Notes: generated by a model from the letters alone, not told the origin. A stretch of DNA of 64,000 bases from Flavobacterium sp. TAB 87 (GCF_001529295.1 NZ_LLWK01000027.1:1-64000), one strand, 5' to 3'. Shown: positions 27,681-36,166, counted from the first letter of the stretch. Numbers and translations are program-made.

Positions 27681-28451
27681 CTATGTTCTTTTCCTCATTT
27701 TCATATTCACAAACTCGACCGCAACCGAGAAGGCTATAGCAAAATAGAGATATCCTTTCGGAATTGCGCCAATATGCTCTTCTAACAAATTCGCGTTCGA
27801 CAAGTGCATACTTTCTGTAATTAACATGAATCCAATTAAAATTAAGAACGAAAGTCCCAAAATTTGAATAGAAGGATTTGCATTGACAAAATTCCCAACA
27901 GGAACCGCAAAAATCATCATTACTGCAACCGAAATAACTACAGCAGTAATCATAATCGTTAACGCTCCGGTCACACCATTGGTCATTCCTACAGCTGTTA
28001 AAATAGAATCGACAGAAAAAATCAAGTCAATTAGTAAGATTTGAACAATAACATTCGAGAACGTCTTTTTAGCCGCCGTTTTTAACGTTATTTCTTCTTC
28101 TCCTTTATGATCGACTTTTTCACTAATTTCCTTCGTACTCTTGTAAATCAAAAATAATCCTCCGCCAAATAAGATCACGGCTTGACCGGTAAAATCGGCC
28201 GAAAACCAGCCCCAATCAACACTAAACAATGGCTTTTTCATTGCAATCAAATAGGAAATTCCCATAAGCAAGGCAATACGCATGAACATCGCTAAAAAGA
28301 GACCAATTCTAGTGGCTTTTTTGCGTTCCTCTTCTGGTAATTTACCAGTGACAATCGAGATAAAAATGATGTTGTCAATTCCTAAGATAATTTCTAGAAA
28401 AGTCAACGTTAACAATGCAACCCATGCATCCGGATTTAAAAATACTTCCAT
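27681..28451 (-). CDS. TerC-family membrane protein
   Basis: 256 residues with about seven membrane segments. The charged membrane motifs of TerC are present: FLEIILGIDNIIFISIV near the N-terminus and LIDLIFSVDSILTAVGM in the middle, each with an intramembrane Asp. The ending FAIAFSVAVEFVNM is also typical. TerC proteins were named for tellurite resistance and some export manganese; the substrate here is unknown. It sits between a small lipoprotein gene (upstream, 44 bases) and a terminator. Confidence 0.87.
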   Translation of the reverse strand: MEVFLNPDAWVALLTLTFLEIILGIDNIIFISIVTGKLPEEERKKATRIGLFLAMFMRIALLMGISYLIAMKKPLFSVDWGWFSADFTGQAVILFGGGLFLIYKSTKEISEKVDHKGEEEITLKTAAKKTFSNVIVQILLIDLIFSVDSILTAVGMTNGVTGALTIMITAVVISVAVMMIFAVPVGNFVNANPSIQILGLSFLILIGFMLITESMHLSNANLLEEHIGAIPKGYLYFAIAFSVAVEFVNMKMRKRT

Positions 28452-28495
28452 TCGTTTTTAGAGATTAATTAAAATACTGCGCAAAAATAAATAGA

Positions 28496-28870
28496 TTATT
28501 CTACAATGCGGGTTACTTTTCCGTGTTGTTTTTGATCCGATCCAATTAATCCAAATTCAAATGTATACGAATCTTTCTGAGTCGTTAATATTTTCATTCC
28601 AATCGACTTTTCTTCTGCTTTGTTTTTTGGATTCAATTTCTTCAAAATATATTCGCAATCGCTTACCCAGCGTATTGATGCTGTATCGGTTTTGCCTTCA
28701 AAAGTCTCGATTTCAATATGATCTTTACGCTCAAAAAGTGTCGTTTTAGTCACACCATCCACTTTATGTTCAAACTTAAATTTTCCTGTTTTAAATTCTT
28801 TACAATTGTGCTCTGTTTGATAACATGAAAGCAATGCAAAAAGCGGAATAAAGGCAATTAATCTTTTCAT
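28496..28870 (-). CDS. Small lipoprotein, often mislabelled DNA topoisomerase IV
   Basis: I start at the ATG at 28870 (MKRLIAFIPLFALLSC, 124 residues); the longer frame to 28906 would run into the hairpin repeat. The lipobox LLSC predicts lipidation at Cys16. The body (ELKTG-like EFKTGKFKFE, DTASIRWVSDCEYILKKLNP, MKILTTQKDSYTFEFG) belongs to a small flavobacterial family that databases, as I recall, often call DNA topoisomerase IV without reason. No topoisomerase motif is present. Function unknown; envelope location inferred. Confidence 0.75.
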   Translation of the reverse strand: MKRLIAFIPLFALLSCYQTEHNCKEFKTGKFKFEHKVDGVTKTTLFERKDHIEIETFEGKTDTASIRWVSDCEYILKKLNPKNKAEEKSIGMKILTTQKDSYTFEFGLIGSDQKQHGKVTRIVE

Positions 28871-28884
28871 TTTAATGTTTTTTT

Positions 28885-28967
28885 GGAGCTTTTTCCTGCT
28901 ATGCACTGCAATCTTTTTTTCGGTAAAAAGCCGTAAAAAAGGATTTTCGCTGCTATCAGGGCTAGGG
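28885..28967. repeat. Dispersed hairpin repeat, copy 2
   Basis: Second copy of the element at 9224-9311. It reads GGAGCTTTTTCCTGCTATGC at one end, has the central stem CGG-TAAAAAG-CCG flanked by T and A runs, and ends CAGGGCTAGGG. It lies 14 bases upstream of the small lipoprotein start, so it would fall in that gene's leader or promoter region. Confidence 0.75.
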
Positions 28968-29001
28968 TTTTATGCCTATAAGCAAAAGTTGTTAGTGTAC
29001 T

Positions 29002-29577
29002 TTATTGTAATCGTTTCAATTCGTCATCGGTAAAGTTCTTCATTTCTTTGTCTCTTGCAAACTTTTCGTTATTGTAATTCTGCGAATTGTTTTTTGAAAT
29101 AGACAAACTGTACCAATTCTCTTTTTTAATTTGTTTGGCATAAAATACAATTTGACCAATGTGATAGGGGTAATGTGCTAATTGTCTGTTAATTGCCTCA
29201 ATTACAGAATGTCCTTCATTTCGAATGTAAACAATTGTTGAAAGATTTTGTGGCTGAAGTGAATTTAGGGTGTTAAAAAGGCAATTCCAACCTTTTTCCC
29301 AAAGCTCTAGCACTGCTTCTTTCGTTTTTAAATCATTTTCAAACTCAACATCTCTGTTGCGCCACTCTTTTTCGCCATCTGTAGTCAAAAAATCAGTCCA
29401 ACGCGAGAGCATATTTCCAGCAAGATGTTTAATGATGGTTGCAATACTGTTTGAATCTTCGTTTGCGGCAGTAAAAAGTTGTTCGGGTTCTAGTTGGTGT
29501 ATGGCTTTTTCTCCTAGCGTTTTGTAGTATAAAAACTGTTTGCTAACGCTTTCTAAATACGATGCATTTGCTTCCAT
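29002..29577 (-). CDS. DinB-like DUF1572 protein
   Basis: 191 residues of the DinB-like four-helix fold (DUF1572). The metal-site histidines of the fold can be seen as KHLAGNMLSRW in the first half and NRQLAHYPYHIGQIVFYAK near the C-terminus. Some relatives are metal-dependent enzymes of thiol chemistry, but this subgroup has no assigned activity. It starts three bases after the pentapeptide-repeat gene ends (minus strand), so the two are in one transcription unit with DUF6095 and murQ upstream. Confidence 0.8.
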   Translation of the reverse strand: MEANASYLESVSKQFLYYKTLGEKAIHQLEPEQLFTAANEDSNSIATIIKHLAGNMLSRWTDFLTTDGEKEWRNRDVEFENDLKTKEAVLELWEKGWNCLFNTLNSLQPQNLSTIVYIRNEGHSVIEAINRQLAHYPYHIGQIVFYAKQIKKENWYSLSISKNNSQNYNNEKFARDKEMKNFTDDELKRLQ

Positions 29578-29579
29578 AA

Positions 29580-30152
29580 TTACACAATTTTAATATCGTA
29601 TTTGTCTAAAAGACCATCTAAACCTTGTGTTGAAAATTTAGCTTTCTTCATCGGATTAAATTCGGGATCGATTTTATAGTTGTATGCAGTTTTAAAGTCA
29701 GCGCCAGCCAATTGTGTATCGTTAAAAATCGCTCCTTCTAAATTGCAGTTTTCAAAAATACTATTGGTTAATGTCGTGCCTACAAAAGTAACTTCTTGCA
29801 TAGAGCAATGTAGGAATTTTGTTTTCGGCATTTTTTTATTGGTAAAAATGGCATAATCCAAAGTAGATTCTTCAAATTGAACTTGAAATAAAAAATCGTC
29901 ACACTCGTTAAAGTGAATGCCTAATACCTTGCAGTATTTAAAGGAAACATTTTTTAAACTGGTTCCCATTACATTCATCATCGATAAATTGCAATCAATA
30001 AATTCGCAATCCATAAAGGTGTTGTTTGCGAAGTTACTATTTGAAAAATCACAGTTTTTAAACACACAATCTTCAAACTCCCTATTATTGATGATTTTAT
30101 CAGTATAAGTTACTTTTTCAAAAGTTTTCTGAACGTGAAGTAGATTTTCCAT
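29580..30152 (-). CDS. Pentapeptide repeat protein
   Basis: 190 residues made almost wholly of pentapeptide repeats with Phe or Leu at the centre: DCVFKNCDFSNSNFANNTF, IDCNLSMMNVMGTSLKNVSF and FENCNLEGAIFNDTQLAGADF. The fold is a right-handed quadrilateral beta helix. Some such proteins mimic DNA and protect gyrase (Qnr); it is tempting with parE/parC 9 kb away, but nothing links them. The cysteine content is high. It lies between DUF6095 and the DUF1572 gene with short gaps. Confidence 0.85.
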   Translation of the reverse strand: MENLLHVQKTFEKVTYTDKIINNREFEDCVFKNCDFSNSNFANNTFMDCEFIDCNLSMMNVMGTSLKNVSFKYCKVLGIHFNECDDFLFQVQFEESTLDYAIFTNKKMPKTKFLHCSMQEVTFVGTTLTNSIFENCNLEGAIFNDTQLAGADFKTAYNYKIDPEFNPMKKAKFSTQGLDGLLDKYDIKIV

Positions 30153-30169
30153 GGTTTTTATTGTAAAAA

Positions 30170-30391
30170 TTAATCGTTAAAAAGCGCTTTCATAATCGTT
30201 TGTAGACCTTTAAACATTAGGAACACGGCCGCGAAACAAGCTACAATTCCGATTCCTAAAATAAGGTAATGCCAATTCGTGTGTTTATTCATGAAAGCAT
30301 TGTAAATGAGAACTGGGCCTAAAAAAAGCAGAGGCAATGCACCTGTTAAAAATTTCACTCCTTTGCTGATCAAGTTTTTATTTGTTGCCAT
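30170..30391 (-). CDS. DUF6095-type small membrane protein
   Basis: 73 residues with two membrane helices (GALPLLFLGPVLIYNAF and YLILGIGIVACFAAVFLMF) joined by a short polar loop NKHTNWH. It matches the flavobacterial DUF6095 family as I remember it, which is often found just after murQ. Function unknown. The 67-base gap to murQ and 17-base gap to the pentapeptide gene suggest one operon. Confidence 0.75.
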   Translation of the reverse strand: MATNKNLISKGVKFLTGALPLLFLGPVLIYNAFMNKHTNWHYLILGIGIVACFAAVFLMFKGLQTIMKALFND

Positions 30392-30458
30392 TTTTTATTT
30401 TAAAGTTATAAAACCAAAATATAGTAATCTTTCTAGAAGTTTTGTGTCTCTTGCACAA

Positions 30459-31277
30459 TTACTCTTGCAAATTATAGTTTTCAACAGCTTTTCTTACGCT
30501 GCCATATTTGTCTAAAAGTACATTTGCTTCGTCGTACGAAACAGGAATTAGGCCCATGATCATTTTAACACCGCGATCGACCAATTTAGCATTGCTCAAT
30601 TGCATATCGACCATTTTGTTACCTTTGACCTTTCCAAGCTGTATCATCGCTGCTGTCGTAATCATATTCAGTACCAGTTTCTGTGCAGTTCCTGCTTTCA
30701 TGCGAGAGCTTCCAGTGATAAATTCTGGACCAACCACCACATCAACAGGAAACTGAGCGGTTTGAGAAAGTGGACTACCAGCATTGCAAGAAATACTTCC
30801 AGTAACAATTCCGTTAGCGTTGCACATTTCTAAACCACCAATAACGTATGGTGTGGTTCCCGAAGCTGCTATTCCAATAACTACATCTTTGGTCGTAATA
30901 TTTTTTGCTTGCAAATCTAACCACGCTTGATCAGGATCGTCTTCGGCATTTTCTACCGCTCGGCGAATGGCAGTATCACCACCCGCAATGATACCAACAA
31001 CCAAGTCAAATGATACACCAAATGTCGGCGGACATTCCGAGGCATCCACAACTCCTAAACGTCCAGAAGTACCTGCGCCAATATAAAACAAGCGACCGCC
31101 TTTTTTTAATTTAAGAATAACTTGTTCAATAATTTTTTCTATTTGTGGAATTGCTTTTTCGACTGTATCAGGAACAGTTTTGTCTTCGTTATTGATATTT
31201 ATCAACAATTCGTGAACAGACATTTGCTCTAAATGTTCGTATTTGGAAGCTTGTTCGGTCGTTTTAGTGAAAGTCAT
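30459..31277 (-). CDS. murQ: N-acetylmuramic acid 6-phosphate etherase
   Basis: 272 residues, slightly short for MurQ (about 300) but complete at both ends. It cleaves the lactyl ether of MurNAc-6-phosphate to give GlcNAc-6-phosphate in peptidoglycan recycling. The SIS-domain sugar-phosphate site shows IGAGTSGRLGVVDASECPPT at 66-85, with the catalytic-type glutamate in SECPP (Glu81). IAASGTTPYVIGGL and GSSRMKAGTAQKL are the other family signatures. It heads a minus-strand unit with DUF6095, the pentapeptide protein and DUF1572. Confidence 0.92.
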   Translation of the reverse strand: MTFTKTTEQASKYEHLEQMSVHELLININNEDKTVPDTVEKAIPQIEKIIEQVILKLKKGGRLFYIGAGTSGRLGVVDASECPPTFGVSFDLVVGIIAGGDTAIRRAVENAEDDPDQAWLDLQAKNITTKDVVIGIAASGTTPYVIGGLEMCNANGIVTGSISCNAGSPLSQTAQFPVDVVVGPEFITGSSRMKAGTAQKLVLNMITTAAMIQLGKVKGNKMVDMQLSNAKLVDRGVKMIMGLIPVSYDEANVLLDKYGSVRKAVENYNLQE

Positions 31278-31296
31278 TTTTTGTCTTTTGAAGATG

Positions 31297-31304
31297 CAAA
31301 GTTA
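31297..31304 (-). promoter_or_regulatory. -7 element of the murQ operon
   Basis: On the minus strand TAACTTTG (TAnnTTTG) lies 19 bases before the murQ ATG, giving a very short leader. A good -33 TTG is not obvious. Confidence 0.45.
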
Positions 31305-31387
31305 CAAAGGATGATCGAAGTTTAAAAGGTAGTAACTCATTTAAAAATAAGTATTTTTAAAATAAAAGTATAATAAAAACGTTTGCA

Positions 31388-31421
31388 AATTTAAAGCGAT
31401 TATAAATCAATTTAAAGCGAT
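31388..31421 (-). promoter_or_regulatory. Direct repeat with 21 bp period upstream of murQ
   Basis: Two exact 13-base copies of AATTTAAAGCGAT (+ strand, 31388-31400 and 31409-31421), start to start 21 bp, about two helix turns. They lie about 90-120 bp upstream of the murQ -7 element; a candidate activator or repressor site. Confidence 0.3.
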
Positions 31422-31561
31422 AAAAAACTTACAATAACTTAAAAAGTAGTGCTGTTGTAAATTCAATAACTAAACTTTTAATCTAAGTAATTTTTTGACT
31501 TACGTTTTTACAGTACATTTTTTAAGAATTAATTACAGTAGAATTATTTTTTTGGTTTCAT

Positions 31562-32230
31562 TTACAAAACATAGGCCAACACAATTCCTAAGATAATCAT
31601 AGAAACTTTGGCAATATTAAATTTATGTCCTTCACTACTTTCAAAAATAATGGTGGAGGAGATATGAAATAAAATTCCGATTACAACCGCAGTAATTTGA
31701 GTGTAATAATCATTTAAAAAAGTAAAATAATCAGAGGCCACTGTACCAAGAGGTGTCATTAAGGCAAAGGTAATCATGAAGGCAAAAATGGCTTTTTTGT
31801 TCAGTTCTGCATTGATGAAAAAAGTAGTTAAAATTATCGCAATTGGCAAGTGATGAATTGCAATTCCTATCGCCAAATCATGGTGATGACCAACCGGAAA
31901 GCCTTCTAAAAAAGCATGAATACACAAACTGATAAATAACAGCCACGGAATTTGATTCATAATTGGTTTTCCGTGCACGTGTCCGTGTTCAGCTCCTTTA
32001 GAAAAAAATTCGAGTATGATTTGAAATAAAATTCCAAGCATAATAAACAAACCAGTATTGTGATCGTGACCTTCATATACTTCTGGAAGCAAGTGCATTA
32101 CTGTTAATGAAAGTAAAAACGAACCGCTAAAAGCAAGTAATAATTTTAAATTGCTTTTGTTTTTAGGCTTGATAATCAGAGCAAAAATATACCCTAAAAG
32201 CACAGAAAGTAAAGGTAAAAGGTAATTCAT
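31562..32230 (-). CDS. ZIP-family metal transporter
   Basis: I start at the ATG at 32230 (MNYLLPLLSVLLGY, 222 residues). Seven to eight membrane segments are visible. The histidine-rich loop GAEHGHVHGK and VYEGHDHNTG, the metal-site helices CIHAFLEGFPVGHHHDLAIGIAIHHLPIA and the later polar helix are those of ZIP transporters, which bring zinc, iron or manganese into the cytoplasm. The fifth-helix motif reads HHLPI in place of the usual HHIPE. The gene stands alone; its metal is unknown. Confidence 0.85.
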   Translation of the reverse strand: MNYLLPLLSVLLGYIFALIIKPKNKSNLKLLLAFSGSFLLSLTVMHLLPEVYEGHDHNTGLFIMLGILFQIILEFFSKGAEHGHVHGKPIMNQIPWLLFISLCIHAFLEGFPVGHHHDLAIGIAIHHLPIAIILTTFFINAELNKKAIFAFMITFALMTPLGTVASDYFTFLNDYYTQITAVVIGILFHISSTIIFESSEGHKFNIAKVSMIILGIVLAYVL

Positions 32231-32321
32231 CGTAATACAGGTGTTGTTTTTAAACACTACTAATTTTCAATCGTCAAGAAAAATTTAAGTTTTTTATTCA
32301 GTTTTTGAAACTGTAAAAAAG

Positions 32322-33086
32322 CTACTTAAAAATCATTATTAAACGTTCACTTTCTGTTTTATGGAACTTTTTAAGCTTATAATCTCCAAAAGTATCCAGT
32401 AGAAAAATACCTGCCTCTTCCATCAATTCTTCAAAATCTTTAAGTGTCAGGGCTTTTACTTTTTCAGTAAAATGATATTTATTTCCGTCCTCTTCAAAAT
32501 CAATTTCTTTAAAAATATGACCGTCTAACAAATATCTCTTGATGTGAAAATCAATACCTTCAACTGTTTTAATTTCTTCGGGAACCAAAGTGTTTAAAAC
32601 TTGGTGTACGTTCATAAAATCAATAACAGCAAAACCGTATTCACTTAAGCTATCCTTGATTGCGATTAAAGTAGTAAGATTGTCTTCGTCATTTTCAAAA
32701 TAGCCAAAACTGGTAAATAAATTGAAAATTGCGTCAAATTTCTCATCAAATGGCTGGCGCATATCGTGTACCTTAAAATGCAAGTTTTCGTTGTCATTTT
32801 TACTCGCTTCAGCAATACTGTTTTCAGATAAATCAGCACCTAAGACGTTAAATCCTAACTGACTTAAGTAAATAGAATGGCGGCCTTTTCCGCAAGCTAA
32901 GTCCAATACTTTTGCTTTTTCGGGTAAGTTGAGATAATGGGTCAAATTGTCCATGAAAATTTGAGCTTCTCGGTAATTTCTATCTTTATATAAAATGTGG
33001 TAATATGGGGTGTCAAACCAAGAAGAAAACCAAGTTTCGGTTTCGTTATTTGGATTGTTTTCGGACGGATGATGCGCTTCAGACAT
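32322..33086 (-). CDS. Class I SAM-dependent methyltransferase
   Basis: 254 residues. The S-adenosylmethionine site is visible in order: VLDLACGKGRHSIYLS (motif I), GFNVLGADLSENSIAEA (motif II) and FDAIFNLFTSFGYFE (motif IV). The N-terminus WFSSWFDTPYYHILYKDRN is typical of a widespread Bacteroidota methyltransferase of unknown substrate. It is divergent from the THUMP methyltransferase gene, with overlapping promoter elements in the 205 bp between. Confidence 0.82.
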   Translation of the reverse strand: MSEAHHPSENNPNNETETWFSSWFDTPYYHILYKDRNYREAQIFMDNLTHYLNLPEKAKVLDLACGKGRHSIYLSQLGFNVLGADLSENSIAEASKNDNENLHFKVHDMRQPFDEKFDAIFNLFTSFGYFENDEDNLTTLIAIKDSLSEYGFAVIDFMNVHQVLNTLVPEEIKTVEGIDFHIKRYLLDGHIFKEIDFEEDGNKYHFTEKVKALTLKDFEELMEEAGIFLLDTFGDYKLKKFHKTESERLIMIFK

Positions 33087-33115
33087 TTATTCTTTTTCAA
33101 TTAATTCAAGTCCCG

Positions 33116-33144
33116 CAAATTTAGTGTATTTTTGCAGAAAACAA
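33116..33144 (-). promoter_or_regulatory. Promoter of the SAM methyltransferase gene
   Basis: Minus strand TTG (33144-33142) and TAAATTTG (33123-33116) with 18 bases between. A plus-strand TATTTTTG at 33127-33134 lies inside it and could be the -7 of the divergent methyltransferase gene, so the two promoters may overlap. Confidence 0.5.
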
Positions 33145-33291
33145 CTATTTCGGTACCATACAAAGCATTTAAAAGCATTAATTTTTTAAACGCTGTCGAA
33201 ATTGAAATAATAATGATATTCTTAAAAATAATTTAAGAGAAATATTACATTCAATAGGTTTTGAGTATAATAGTTAGAATTAATAAAGAAA

Positions 33292-34464
33292 ATGGAAGAA
33301 AATTTTAGAATGATAGCCAAATGTTTTTTTGGTTTTGAAGAAATATTAGAAAATGAATTGCGTGCTCTTGGTGCTCAGGATGTAGAAAAAGGAGTGCGAA
33401 TGGTTAGTTTTAAAGGCGATAAGGGATTTATGTACAAAGCAAACTTGTCTTTGCGTACGGCCTTAAAAATTTTAAAACCAATTTATTCTTTTCGAGCCAA
33501 AAATGAACAAGCTTTATATAAAGGAGTCTCGGGAGTTAATTGGTCTAAATTGTTAAATGCCAATCAAACTTTTGTTATTGATGCAACAGTGCATTCGGAG
33601 TTTTTTAATCACTCTGAATTTGTTTCGCAAAAATGTAAAGATGCCATCGTCGATCAATTTAGAGAGCGTACAGGTCAGCGTCCAAGTATTGATAAAGTAT
33701 ATCCGGATTTAAGAATCAATATTCATATCGATAAAGACCAAGTTTCGGTTGCATTAGATACGTCAGGAAATTCATTGCACCAACGTGGTTACCGTACAGC
33801 AACAAACATTGCACCTATAAACGAAGTTTTAGCGGCAGGCGTTTTGTTATTGTCTGGTTGGGAAGGTCAAGGTCACTTTTTGGATCCCATGTGCGGTTCA
33901 GGGACTTTTTTGGCAGAAGCAGCGATGATTGCTTGTAATATTCCTGCAAATATTAATCGTAAAGAATTTGCTTTTGAAAAATGGAAAGATTGGGATAATG
34001 AATTATTTGATCAAATTGTAAGCAGTTTGTTGAAAAAAGTAAAAGAGTTTCATTATACGATAAAAGGATATGATAAGGCCCCAAGTGCGGTTAGCAAAGC
34101 CAAAGACAATATTCGAAATGCTAATTTAGAAGATTATATTACTATCGAGGAAGAAAACTTTTTTGATACAGAAAAGCAAACTCAAGGCACGTTACATATG
34201 GTTTTTAATCCACCTTATGATGAGCGTTTGGATATTCATATGGAAGAATTTTACAAAAGCATTGGTGATACGTTGAAAAAAAGCTACCCAGCAACAAACG
34301 CTTGGTTTATCACAGGAAACTTAGATGCGTTAAAGCATGTAGGATTGCGTCCGTCGAGAAAAATAAAACTATTTAACGCGAGTATCGAATCGCGTTTGGT
34401 AAAATACGAAATGTACGAAGGAAGCAAAAGAACGAAGTTTCAGGTTCCTGAAGAAAATTTATAA
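33292..34464 (+). CDS. THUMP-domain rRNA methyltransferase (RlmL N-terminal type)
   Basis: 390 residues. A THUMP RNA-binding domain (about 50-165: FRAKNEQALYKGVSG, PSIDKVYPDLRINIHI) is followed by the methyltransferase domain with HFLDPMCGSGTFLAEAAMIA as SAM motif I and MVFNPPYDERLD as the catalytic NPPY motif, which marks N2-guanine or N6-adenine chemistry. It corresponds to the N-terminal m2G half of E. coli RlmL without the RlmK half, so 23S rRNA guanine-N2 methylation is the likely role. The start ATG follows a short A-rich leader. Confidence 0.87.
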   Translation: MEENFRMIAKCFFGFEEILENELRALGAQDVEKGVRMVSFKGDKGFMYKANLSLRTALKILKPIYSFRAKNEQALYKGVSGVNWSKLLNANQTFVIDATVHSEFFNHSEFVSQKCKDAIVDQFRERTGQRPSIDKVYPDLRINIHIDKDQVSVALDTSGNSLHQRGYRTATNIAPINEVLAAGVLLLSGWEGQGHFLDPMCGSGTFLAEAAMIACNIPANINRKEFAFEKWKDWDNELFDQIVSSLLKKVKEFHYTIKGYDKAPSAVSKAKDNIRNANLEDYITIEEENFFDTEKQTQGTLHMVFNPPYDERLDIHMEEFYKSIGDTLKKSYPATNAWFITGNLDALKHVGLRPSRKIKLFNASIESRLVKYEMYEGSKRTKFQVPEENL

Positions 34465-34516
34465 AAGTTGAAGACACAAAGAGGTTGAGCTCTTATTAGG
34501 TTCCCTAATTTCTTTG

Positions 34517-34524
34517 TAGCTTTG
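34517..34524 (+). promoter_or_regulatory. Candidate -7 element for the 78-residue membrane protein
   Basis: TAGCTTTG fits TAnnTTTG, 18 bases before the ATG at 34543. No -33 match is visible at normal spacing. Confidence 0.35.
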
Positions 34525-34542
34525 AACTAAAAAAGAAAAGAA

Positions 34543-34779
34543 ATGACAAAATTACAAATAAGAGCATTTTTATATCAGTTGGGCTGCTTTGCCTGCTTAT
34601 TTATGTTAGTTCGATTTTTGGTAGGCTCGTATACCGATTTAACTGGGATTTGGGTTCCGATGACTGCTTTTGTAATAGGCACTTTGTTGTCTCCAAAATT
34701 TCAAGCGGCTAAAACTAAAGATGGAGAGAAACTTTTTATGAAATGGATTTTTGTAAAAGGTGTTAAAGAAATAGGATAA
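34543..34779 (+). CDS. Small conserved membrane protein
   Basis: 78 residues with two hydrophobic helices (FLYQLGCFACLFMLVRFLV and WVPMTAFVIGTLLSPKF) and a basic, conserved-looking C-terminal tail (AAKTKDGEKLFMKWIFVKG). A good A/G-rich ribosome site precedes the ATG. I recognise it as a recurrent flavobacterial hypothetical protein but can name no family or function. A strong terminator follows. Confidence 0.7.
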   Translation: MTKLQIRAFLYQLGCFACLFMLVRFLVGSYTDLTGIWVPMTAFVIGTLLSPKFQAAKTKDGEKLFMKWIFVKGVKEIG

Positions 34780-34823
34780 CGATCAAATATAAAATGGCAC
34801 AGGTATTTTAAATACTAATCATA

Positions 34824-34863
34824 AAAAGAAAGCTGATTCAATTTTGAATCAGCTTTCTTTTTA
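34824..34863. terminator. Bidirectional terminator
   Basis: Perfect long arms AAAAAGAAAGCTGATTCA and TGAATCAGCTTTCTTTTT with a 4-base loop, between convergent genes; it overlaps the last bases of the DUF6048 gene. Confidence 0.88.
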
Positions 34864-35655
34864 TTCTTCAAGTTCTATTTTAATTTTCTTTTTATAAATC
34901 GGGATAAAATACGAAACGGTGTAATTAAATCCGATACCAAATTTTCCGTCATAGGTTCTGTTGAAACCAGGAATGTATAAATTGTCAAAATTAACAGGTG
35001 CATTATTTGTAACTAAACCCTTGATCTGTACGCTGAAACCAACAAATATATTGTTAAATACTTTTGCTTTTAAGCCAGCATTTACTTCAATCCAACTGGC
35101 ATTTAAGCCGCTATATTTTTGACCAGAAGCTAATGGAGGAACTTCTCCCCAGTATGGATTTGGATTGTAGATTTTATAATCAATTAATTCTTGATTGAAA
35201 GTACTAAAACCATAACGCATTCCAACAGAGATAATATTTTCCATGTCCAACCAGTTTTCATACGTATTGTAATCAAAACCAGCTTTTATATATTGCCCTG
35301 TAGCGTTCGCAGTTAATCTGTCTTCTTCTGTTGTTTTGTTTTCAGTACCAAGTTCGGCCGCCAAATAATACCTTTTAGTTAAACGATAATCACCAACAAG
35401 CTCGACACCTTTATAATTCTTGTCGTATAATCCACGAGTCAATTTGTATAAATCGACACCAACGCGCAAGCCATAACGATCTGTTTTTGTTGCTATTGTA
35501 TCTGTATTAACTTTTATAGTCTCTTTTTTGGAAATAGAATTTGTAATTTCTACTTCTTTGATGGGAACAGCTAAAGTGTCTTGAGTTTGTGCTTGAACTA
35601 CTGAAAATCCAAAAATAAACCAAATACTAAAAATATACTTTGATATGTGTTTCAT
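34861..35655 (-). CDS. DUF6048-type outer-membrane protein
   Basis: I start at the ATG at 35655 (MKHISKYIFSIWFIFG, 264 residues), which gives a clean signal peptide ending VQAQ. The mature part has alternating hydrophobic strands and the segments YGLRVGVDLYKLTRGLYD, GFDYNTYENWLDMENIISVG and FGIGFNYTVSYFIPIY, as in flavobacterial DUF6048 proteins, probably an outer-membrane beta barrel. Its start lies 29 bases inside the end of the DUF6452 gene, so translation is coupled. Function unknown, but the DUF6452-DUF6048 pair next to rlmD is a recurrent arrangement as I recall. Confidence 0.78.
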   Translation of the reverse strand: MKHISKYIFSIWFIFGFSVVQAQTQDTLAVPIKEVEITNSISKKETIKVNTDTIATKTDRYGLRVGVDLYKLTRGLYDKNYKGVELVGDYRLTKRYYLAAELGTENKTTEEDRLTANATGQYIKAGFDYNTYENWLDMENIISVGMRYGFSTFNQELIDYKIYNPNPYWGEVPPLASGQKYSGLNASWIEVNAGLKAKVFNNIFVGFSVQIKGLVTNNAPVNFDNLYIPGFNRTYDGKFGIGFNYTVSYFIPIYKKKIKIELEE

Positions 35656-36166
35656 TTTCGAATTCAATATTAGGGTTTTCAAGTCGAACTGATTTCATCC
35701 AAAAGCCATCCGCATTTGCTCCATCAGTTCGTAAAAAAGGCTTTTGTGTATCTAGTTGAAATATAGTTTTAAAGCCGCACGCACGAGAAACATAAACATT
35801 GTTTCTGGTGTAAAAAACTTCAATTTTATCTTGGTTTGTCAACGTAGCATTTGTACTACCATCATTCAAAATAAAAGTGTAGCTGCAGCTGTCTTCTGTT
35901 GTTTTTAATGGGATCGAAATGCTTGTTCCGCTGGTGCGAAATTTTGCTTCACCGATTGCATTTTCATTAAAAATAATTCCGTCTTCCATTCCGTCACCAA
36001 TCACTTTAAGATCGGTCACTTTTTTAGCTAATTCAGGCGTATTACTATCAAAAAAAGAAATTACCAATCGAGGTGTCGTTGGTGTATCTGCATCGCATAT
36101 GTCATCTTTTTCACATCCGGAAAATGAAAACGCTACCATTAAAAGAAAAATAACTGTTTTTTTCAT
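35627..36166 (-). CDS. DUF6452-type lipoprotein
   Basis: I start at the ATG at 36166 (MKKTVIFLLMVAFSFSGC, 179 residues), giving a lipoprotein signal with lipobox FSGC; a start 39 bases upstream would spoil the signal. The mature part begins EKDDICDADTPTTPRLVISF and continues with KVTDLKVIGDGMEDG and FYTRNNVYVSRACGFKTIF, matching DUF6452. Two or three conserved cysteines may pair. It overlaps the DUF6048 gene by 29 bases and follows rlmD after 39 bases. Confidence 0.78.
   Translation of the reverse strand: MKKTVIFLLMVAFSFSGCEKDDICDADTPTTPRLVISFFDSNTPELAKKVTDLKVIGDGMEDGIIFNENAIGEAKFRTSGTSISIPLKTTEDSCSYTFILNDGSTNATLTNQDKIEVFYTRNNVYVSRACGFKTIFQLDTQKPFLRTDGANADGFWMKSVRLENPNIEFENETHIKVYF

Noticed and set aside
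29580..30152. Qnr-like gyrase protection by the pentapeptide protein
   Set aside because: Pentapeptide repeats are common and the gene is in a murQ unit, not near the topoisomerase genes. No dimer or loop features of Qnr are visible.
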